From Prauserella rugosa (GTDB lineage Bacteria > Actinomycetota > Actinomycetes > Mycobacteriales > Pseudonocardiaceae): DNA of 64,000 nt. This document shows, piece after piece, positions 58,571-64,000 of the stretch (positions are counted from its first letter, which is position 1; each line of letters starts with the position of its first letter). Both the position numbers and the translations under genes were made by a program. The stretch lies in assembly GCF_000719975.1 (NCBI RefSeq), contig NZ_JOIJ01000003.1, positions 124,001 through 188,000 on the forward strand, given 5' to 3'. Under the pieces are notes generated by a model. The model was not told the DNA's origin. It did no database searches and worked only from the letters and a program-made list of their open reading frames with translations.

Positions 58571-60159
58571 GCGAGGTCCCGACCGTCACCGACCTGCTGA
58601 CCGCACACGCGCACGACACGAGGCCCGGGCTGCGCTTCTGCGACGCGTCGTGGACCTGGGGCGAGGTCGTGAGTGCCTCTGCCGTGCGCGGCGCGGTGCT
58701 GCAGGACCTGCTACGGAACCACCGTCCCGGCGGCGGACCCCCGCACATCGGCCTGCTCGCCGACAACGGTCCCGAGTTCGCGTTCCTGCTCGGTGGCTCC
58801 GCACTGCGCGGCACCGTCCTCGTCGGGCTCAACCCGACGCGACGGGGGCCGGCGCTCGCCAGGGACGTACACGCGACCGACTGCCGCCTCGTCCTCACCC
58901 AACCGCACTATCGCGCGCTGCTGAGCGATGTCGACGTGCCCGTCCTCGACCTCGGCGGTCCGGAATGGACGGAGCTGATCGCCGCACACTCCGGAGCCGG
59001 AACGGAGCCGGTTCCCGCGTCGCCCGACGACCTGCTGATGCTCATCTTCACCTCCGGCACCAGCGGTGAGCCGAAGGCCGTGCGCTGCACCCACGGCAAG
59101 ATCGCCTTCCCCGGCCGCATGCTCGCACGGCGCTTCGGCCTGTCCCCCGCCGACACCGTCTACGTGGCGATGCCGCTGTTCCACTCGAACGCGATCATGG
59201 CCGGATGGTCGGTCGGCGTGGCCGCGGGTGCGACCGTGGCGCTGCGCGACCGGTTCTCGGCGAGCGGATTCCTTCCCGACGTCCGCAGGTTCGGCGCGAC
59301 CTACGCCAACTACGTCGGCACTCCCCTGTCGTATGTGCTGGCCACCCCCGAAGCTCCCGACGACGCCGACAACCCGCTGCGTCTGGTCTACGGCAACGAG
59401 GGCGCCGAGGAGGACCTCGCGGAGTTCGCGCGGCGGTTCGGCTGCCGGGTCGTCGACGCGTTCGGCTCCACCGAGGGCGGTATCGGTTTCGCCCGCACGC
59501 CCGACACCCCGCCCGGATCACTGGGCCGGCGCGCCGACGGCGTCCGCATCCTGCACCCCGACACCGCCGAGCCGTGCCCGCCCGCCGAGTTCGCGTCCGA
59601 CGGATCGCTGCGCAATGCCGACGTCGCCGTCGGCGAACTCGTCAACGTCGACGGTCCCGGCTGGTTCGCCGGGTACTACAACGACCCGGACGCCGACGCG
59701 GAAAGGATGCGCAGCGGCCGCTACCACACCGGCGACCTGGCCTACGCCGACGCCGAAGGCTACGTCTACTTCGCGGGCCGGACCTCCGACTGGGTACGCG
59801 TCGACGGCGAGAACCTCGGCACCGCACCGATCGAACGTGTCCTGACGCGACATCCCGCTGTCGCCGAGGCCGCGGTGTACGGCGTCGCCGACCGGATCGG
59901 CGACGCCGTCATGGTCGCCGTCGTACCGGTGCCCGGCGCGACCCTCCTCCCCGACGAGTTCGCCGCGTTCCTCGAGAGCCAGGACGACCTGGGGCCGAAG
60001 CAGCATCCCCGGTACGTGCGCATCACCCCGTCCCTGCCCAGGACCGCAACGTTCAAGGTGGTCAAACGTGCGCTGGCGGCCGAGGGCAGCCGCTGCGGCG
60101 ATCCCGTGTGGCGCCGCGACGGCACCACCTATCGCGCGGTCACGTCCGCGGAGTCGTGA
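58567..60159 (+). CDS. fadD17: Steroid side-chain acyl-CoA synthetase FadD17-like
   Basis: 530 aa, ANL superfamily. AMP-binding loop MLIFTSGTSGEPKAVRCTHG, FGSTEGGIGF, YHTGDLAYADAEGYVYFAGR, and a C-terminal Lys in TATFKVVKRAL. It activates a steroid carboxylate to its CoA thioester via the acyl-adenylate. The M. tuberculosis FadD17 assigned here by synteny activates steroid side-chain acids. Its C-terminal Lys is the probable target of the acetylation pair just downstream. Converges with pat (20-nt overlap of 3' ends). Confidence 0.93.
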   Translation: MSEVPTVTDLLTAHAHDTRPGLRFCDASWTWGEVVSASAVRGAVLQDLLRNHRPGGGPPHIGLLADNGPEFAFLLGGSALRGTVLVGLNPTRRGPALARDVHATDCRLVLTQPHYRALLSDVDVPVLDLGGPEWTELIAAHSGAGTEPVPASPDDLLMLIFTSGTSGEPKAVRCTHGKIAFPGRMLARRFGLSPADTVYVAMPLFHSNAIMAGWSVGVAAGATVALRDRFSASGFLPDVRRFGATYANYVGTPLSYVLATPEAPDDADNPLRLVYGNEGAEEDLAEFARRFGCRVVDAFGSTEGGIGFARTPDTPPGSLGRRADGVRILHPDTAEPCPPAEFASDGSLRNADVAVGELVNVDGPGWFAGYYNDPDADAERMRSGRYHTGDLAYADAEGYVYFAGRTSDWVRVDGENLGTAPIERVLTRHPAVAEAAVYGVADRIGDAVMVAVVPVPGATLLPDEFAAFLESQDDLGPKQHPRYVRITPSLPRTATFKVVKRALAAEGSRCGDPVWRRDGTTYRAVTSAES

Positions 60160-62962
60160 TCTGCCGGAGTCTGCGCGGCCCACTGTCGGGCCGCGAGGGC
60201 GGAGAACCGAGCACGATCCGCGCGTTGGTCACGAACACGCCCTCCGGCGAGGCGAGGATCGGGTCGAGGGCCAACGAGCGCACCTCCGGGTTGTCCTCGG
60301 CCAACACGGCGACCCGCAGCATCAGGTCCTGCAACGCCTCGAGATCGGCGGGTTCGTCGCCGCGGTAGCCGGTCAGCAACGGGGCGGTCCTGGGCTCGCG
60401 GACGAGCGTCGCGGCGTCCACATCGGTCAGGGGCACCGCACGGAATGCCCTGTCTCCCAACAACGTGCTGACGACACCCGACAGACCGAACGAGAGCAGC
60501 GTGCCGAACGACGGGTCGTCCTGGAGCCCGATCACGCACGAGATTCCCTTGGGCGCCATGCGCTGGACGTACACCTCGTCGGACCCCGCGGTGCGGCGCA
60601 GATCCCGATAACCGGTGCGCACCGAGTCCTCCGAGGTCAGGTCGAGCCGCACCCCCGCGAGGTCGGGCCTGCCGCGGAGACTGTCGTCGAACGCCTTCAG
60701 CGTCACCGGATAACCGAGTTCCGCCGAGACCGCGGCGGCATCGTCCTCGGTGGACACCACGCGGAACGGCACGACGTCGATGCCGTAGCAGTCCAGCAGC
60801 TGCACCAGTTCGTCGTCGGTCAGCCGCACCGTGTCACGATCGGTTCCCTCGTGGAACCACTCCCGCACCAGACCGCGGGCGCGTTCGGTGTGCACGCCCT
60901 GCGGCGTGACGACGGTCCCTTGTGGACGTTCCCGCCACTGCGCGTACCGCACCACCCGGGCGAGCGCGTTGACCGCCCGTTCCGGGCTGGGATAACTCGG
61001 GATGGAGCCGAACACGGGCTCGTCCTGCTCGCCGACCATGGCCAGTTCCGCTGGCACGCCCTCGGCGGCGAGGAACGTCGAGACGATCGGTTTGTCGAGC
61101 GCTCGCCCGCGCGCGTGGACGGCCTCACGCAGCGCGCGGGCGTAGGCCGTCCCCGGGATCGCCACCGGCGGGGCGAACACCGCCACGAGCGCGTCGACCT
61201 GCGGGGAGTCGAGTGCCTCGCCGACGGCCGCCGCGAACTCCTCGGGCGAGGCCTGCGGCCCGATGTCGACCGGGTCGATGCCGAGCTCCAGACCGTTGGC
61301 CCGCGCCGTGTCGGCGGCCAGCAGCCCGATCGCACTCGAGTTGCCGACGATGCCGACACGTGTCCCCGACGGCAACGGCTGGTGGGCGAACACCAGCGCG
61401 GTGTCGAACAGCTGCGCCAGCGAGTCGACCCGGACCACACCTGCCTGCTCGAACAGCGCCTGCACGCTCGACTCGTCGATCTCGGTCGACGTCGCGGCGA
61501 GCTGCGGCCGCACCGCGTGCCGCCCCGATTTCACGGCCACGATCGGTTTCGTCCGCGCGAGCCGCCTCGCCAGGCGGGCGAACTTGCGCGGGTTGCCGAA
61601 CGATTCGAGGTACAGCAACACGACGTCGGTGTGGGGGTCGGTCTCCCAGTACTGCAGCAGGTCATTGCCGGAGACGTCGGCGCGGTTTCCCGCGGACACG
61701 AACGTCGACAGCCCGAGACCGCGCGCCTCGGCGTCCGCGAGGATGGCCGTGCCGAGCGAACCGGACTGGCAGAAGAAGCCGGTGCGCCCGGGTTTCGGCA
61801 GCCGCGGGGCCAGCGTCGCGTTGAGCCGCACCTTGCGGTCGGTGTTGAGCACGCCCAGCGCGTTCGGACCGACGACGCGCATACCGTGTGCCCGCGCCTC
61901 GCCGACGAGTTGCAGCTCGGCGTGCAATCCGTGCGGCCCGGCCTCGGCGAAGCCCGCCGAGACGATGACGAGGGTCTTGACCTCCTTCGCCAGCGCCCCG
62001 TCGAGCACCGCCTCGACCTGGTCGGCAGGCACCGCGACGACGGCGAGGTCGACGGGGTCGGGGATGTCGAGCACCGACCGGTAGGCCCGCACGCCGCGCA
62101 CCGACGCGTGCTCGGCGTTGACCGGGTACACCGGGCCGGAGAAGTCCGCCCCCAGCAGGTTGGTCAGGACCGCGTAGCCGATCTTCGTCGGATCGGTCGA
62201 GGCACCAATCACGGCCACGGACCGCGGGTGCAGCAGGTTGTGCACGCTGCGCGCCTCCGCCGCCTGTTCCCTGGCCCTGGCCACCTCGAGCGAGTCCTCG
62301 GTGGGGTCGATGTCGAACTCCAGATGCACCACGCCCTCCTCGAAGGCGCGGCTGACCTGGTACCCGGCGTCGCGGAACACCCGCACCATCGCCGAGTTCT
62401 CCGCCAGCACCTCGGCGACGAACCGGCGCAGACCCGATTCCCGTGCCGCGGCGGCGAGGTGCTCGAGCAGGATCGACCCGAGACCGCGGCCCTGGTGGGC
62501 GTCGTCCACGACGAACGCCACCTCGGCCGAGTCGCTGTCCAGGCCCTCGTAACGGCCCACCGCCACCGCGTCGTCGCCGAGCAGAGCGACGAACGCGACC
62601 CGCTTGCGGTGGTCGACGGTCGTGAAGCGCTTCAGGTCCCTGGCCGGGATCCGCGGGTAGGCGCCGAAGTAGCGCAGGTACCGGGTGCGTTCGGACAACC
62701 TGCTGTGCAGCGCGACGATGCGGTCGGCGTCGCTGGGCACGATGGGCCGCAGGTGCACGGTGCCGCCGTCCGAGAGCACCACGTCGGCCTCCCAGCCGCG
62801 CGGGTAGTCGAACGGGTTCGGCTCGGTGGTCCCGACGGCACCGTCGGTGCCTTCGGTGCCGTCGGTGTTGTGGGCGCCAACGGCGCTGTCGGTGCCGGCG
62901 GCGTTGTCGGTCTTGTCGGCGTTGTCGGTGTTGTCAGCGCCGTCTGTGGTCTGCTCGGTCAT
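60140..62962 (-). CDS. pat: Protein lysine acetyltransferase: GNAT fused to NDP-forming acyl-CoA-synthetase-like domains (Pat type)
   Basis: 940 aa from the ATG at 62962 (RBS GAGGG). About 45 low-complexity residues (TDNADKTDN-like) precede a GNAT domain (about 67-219, acetyl-CoA loop DDAHQGRGLGSILL). CoA-binding (HPRSVAVIGASTDPTKIG), succinyl-CoA-ligase-like and ATP-grasp domains follow. Where active NDP-forming enzymes have SHTGALAG with the phospho-His, this protein reads QLAATSTEIDES: the His is lost and about four residues are missing. The large domain is therefore probably a sensor, not a ligase, as in Salmonella Pat (where the GNAT is at the other end). Targets: acyl-CoA synthetases. 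A TTG start 18 nt up would also be open but is weak. Confidence 0.9.
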   Translation of the reverse strand: MTEQTTDGADNTDNADKTDNAAGTDSAVGAHNTDGTEGTDGAVGTTEPNPFDYPRGWEADVVLSDGGTVHLRPIVPSDADRIVALHSRLSERTRYLRYFGAYPRIPARDLKRFTTVDHRKRVAFVALLGDDAVAVGRYEGLDSDSAEVAFVVDDAHQGRGLGSILLEHLAAAARESGLRRFVAEVLAENSAMVRVFRDAGYQVSRAFEEGVVHLEFDIDPTEDSLEVARAREQAAEARSVHNLLHPRSVAVIGASTDPTKIGYAVLTNLLGADFSGPVYPVNAEHASVRGVRAYRSVLDIPDPVDLAVVAVPADQVEAVLDGALAKEVKTLVIVSAGFAEAGPHGLHAELQLVGEARAHGMRVVGPNALGVLNTDRKVRLNATLAPRLPKPGRTGFFCQSGSLGTAILADAEARGLGLSTFVSAGNRADVSGNDLLQYWETDPHTDVVLLYLESFGNPRKFARLARRLARTKPIVAVKSGRHAVRPQLAATSTEIDESSVQALFEQAGVVRVDSLAQLFDTALVFAHQPLPSGTRVGIVGNSSAIGLLAADTARANGLELGIDPVDIGPQASPEEFAAAVGEALDSPQVDALVAVFAPPVAIPGTAYARALREAVHARGRALDKPIVSTFLAAEGVPAELAMVGEQDEPVFGSIPSYPSPERAVNALARVVRYAQWRERPQGTVVTPQGVHTERARGLVREWFHEGTDRDTVRLTDDELVQLLDCYGIDVVPFRVVSTEDDAAAVSAELGYPVTLKAFDDSLRGRPDLAGVRLDLTSEDSVRTGYRDLRRTAGSDEVYVQRMAPKGISCVIGLQDDPSFGTLLSFGLSGVVSTLLGDRAFRAVPLTDVDAATLVREPRTAPLLTGYRGDEPADLEALQDLMLRVAVLAEDNPEVRSLALDPILASPEGVFVTNARIVLGSPPSRPDSGPRRLRQITTPRT

Positions 62963-62976
62963 GGTCAGTCCCTCAC

Positions 62977-64000
62977 TCAATCCCGCGGGTCGTCGGGATC
63001 CAGTCCGTGCAGCGGGAACACGGCACGACGGGTGTCACGAACGGCGATGTCCACGGCGTCGTCCATCCCGTCGCCCCAGGGCGAGTACCCGGTGTCCCCG
63101 CCGTCGGACATCGTCAGCGGCAACTCGGCCGACGGGGCGACGTCGTGGACCATGTCGGTCCACTCGGCGGGCAGCGGTGTGTCGGGATCGACGTCGTGGT
63201 CCAGCACGGTGGCGATCAGGTGCGTCCACGAGCGGGGGACGACCCGTAGCAGCTGGTAACCGCCACCGCCGACCGCCAGCCACCGGCCCTCGGTGACCCG
63301 GTCGGCCAATGCACGCAGCTCACGGTAGATGGCGCGGTGCCCGTCGACGGTCAGCGACAGGTCGGCCAGCGGGTCCTCCTCGTGCGAGTCGACCCCGCAC
63401 TGCGTGACGAGGATCTGCGGGCGGAACTCCTCGACGAGGGACGGCACGACCGCGTGGAACGCGCGCAACCAGCCCGCATCCTTGGTCGCAGGCGGCAGCG
63501 GCACGTTGACCGCACTGCCCTCGGCCCCGTCGACGCCGACCTCGGCCGAGTATCCGGTGCCGGGAAACAGCGTGAACGGATGCTGATGCAGCGACACCGT
63601 CAGCACGCGCGGATCACCGAAGAAGGCCGACTGCACACCGTCACCGTGGTGCACGTCGGTGTCGACGTACGCGATGCGGTCGTACCCCTGATCGAGCAGC
63701 CACGAGATCGCGACCGCACAGTCGTTGTAGACGCAGAACCCCGCGGCCCGGTCCCGCATCGCGTGGTGGTGACCGCCCGCGATGTTGACGGCGCGCTGCG
63801 CGCGGCCCTCGGCGATGCACCGCGCGCCCAGCAGCGTGGAGCCGACGACGAGCGATGCCGCGTCGTGCATGTCGGCGAAGATCGGGTTGTCGTCGGTGCC
63901 CAGCCCGTGGCCGACGTCCCAGCCCGCCATGGGCGCCTGGCGGACCGCCTCGAGGTAGTCCGCCGAGTGCACGCGGTAGAGATCCCCCGCGCCCGCGGTC
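62977..64000 (-). CDS. acuC: AcuC-type class I histone deacetylase-like protein (partial, N-terminus outside window)
   Basis: About 340 residues visible, running off the edge; the frame stays open upstream of the GTG at 63972 (GDLYRVHSADYL). Deacetylase motifs are complete: NIAGGHHHAMRDRAAGFCVYND with the two catalytic His, VDTDVHHGDGVQ (first Zn Asp and His), and CGVDSHEEDPL (second Zn Asp). It removes acetyl groups from lysine; Bacillus AcuC acts on acetyl-CoA synthetase. Its stop lies 14 nt before the pat ATG, so the deacetylase and acetyltransferase are co-transcribed in that order. Confidence 0.93.
   Translation of the reverse strand, partial: TAGAGDLYRVHSADYLEAVRQAPMAGWDVGHGLGTDDNPIFADMHDAASLVVGSTLLGARCIAEGRAQRAVNIAGGHHHAMRDRAAGFCVYNDCAVAISWLLDQGYDRIAYVDTDVHHGDGVQSAFFGDPRVLTVSLHQHPFTLFPGTGYSAEVGVDGAEGSAVNVPLPPATKDAGWLRAFHAVVPSLVEEFRPQILVTQCGVDSHEEDPLADLSLTVDGHRAIYRELRALADRVTEGRWLAVGGGGYQLLRVVPRSWTHLIATVLDHDVDPDTPLPAEWTDMVHDVAPSAELPLTMSDGGDTGYSPWGDGMDDAVDIAVRDTRRAVFPLHGLDPDDPRD

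Noticed and set aside
60068..63259. A 1063-residue open frame on the plus strand opposite pat and acuC
   Set aside because: Arg/His/Gly-rich translation with no motif; a high-GC shadow of the true minus-strand genes. The same holds for long plus-strand frames opposite ileS (12908-16168), murD-mraY-murF (28210-30708), the DUF885 gene (4019-6208) and FAD flavoproteins.

Overview
The window is chromosomal DNA from a high-GC actinomycete. The gene set points to Pseudonocardiales (the Amycolatopsis, Saccharomonospora or Saccharopolyspora type): DivIVA/Wag31 and SepF with actinobacterial ftsZ, a translational-type T-box before ileS, a Mce4 steroid importer, and many GTG and leaderless starts. No mobile element, phage gene, CRISPR array, tRNA or rRNA was seen. 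Genus placement is inference.

Region 1 (1-16.3 kb) is mixed housekeeping. It holds an M14 carboxypeptidase cut by the window edge, a hexapeptide-repeat acyltransferase, a nucleoside hydrolase, a lytic-transglycosylase-like/NlpC-P60 wall hydrolase, small membrane or disordered proteins, a DUF885 metallopeptidase, lspA-rluD, and a K+/H+ antiporter split by an apparent one-base frameshift. A two-component system with a small acidic secreted protein follows, then ileS behind a T-box leader.

Region 2 (16.4-33.4 kb) is the division and wall cluster, all on the minus strand: murE-murF-mraY-murD-ftsW-murG-murC-ftsQ-ftsZ // pgeF-yggS-sepF-yggT-wag31, then a 222-aa membrane protein. Most junctions overlap by 4 nt. 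The usual upstream genes (mraZ, mraW, ftsL, ftsI) are absent. murE has its own leaderless promoter, and steroid genes lie directly upstream.

Region 3 (33.4-60.2 kb) is a steroid-catabolism locus. It begins with kstD, a 3Fe-4S-type ferredoxin and a second KstD-family flavoprotein. A glycosyltransferase / methyltransferase / alpha-alpha-toroid group follows. A 14-gene minus-strand operon runs alcohol dehydrogenase, hsd4A-like SDR, aldehyde dehydrogenase, FabG3-like SDR, yrbE4A-yrbE4B, mce4A-F and two Mce-associated proteins. Divergent from it is fadE26-fadE27-fadD17. The core matches the order of Mycobacterium tuberculosis Rv3492c-Rv3506. Three perfect matches to the KstR operator consensus TnnAACnnGTTnnA and one degenerate copy lie at the promoters. 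Two of them sit in the same place inside -35/-10 pairs: one drives the ADH-mce4 operon, the other the uncharacterised glycosyltransferase operon. The steroid regulon therefore appears to include that group.

Region 4 (60.1-64.0 kb) encodes an AcuC-like deacetylase (cut by the window edge) followed closely by a GNAT/acyl-CoA-synthetase-like protein acetyltransferase. This pair probably sets reversible lysine acetylation of acyl-CoA synthetases, and it converges on fadD17.
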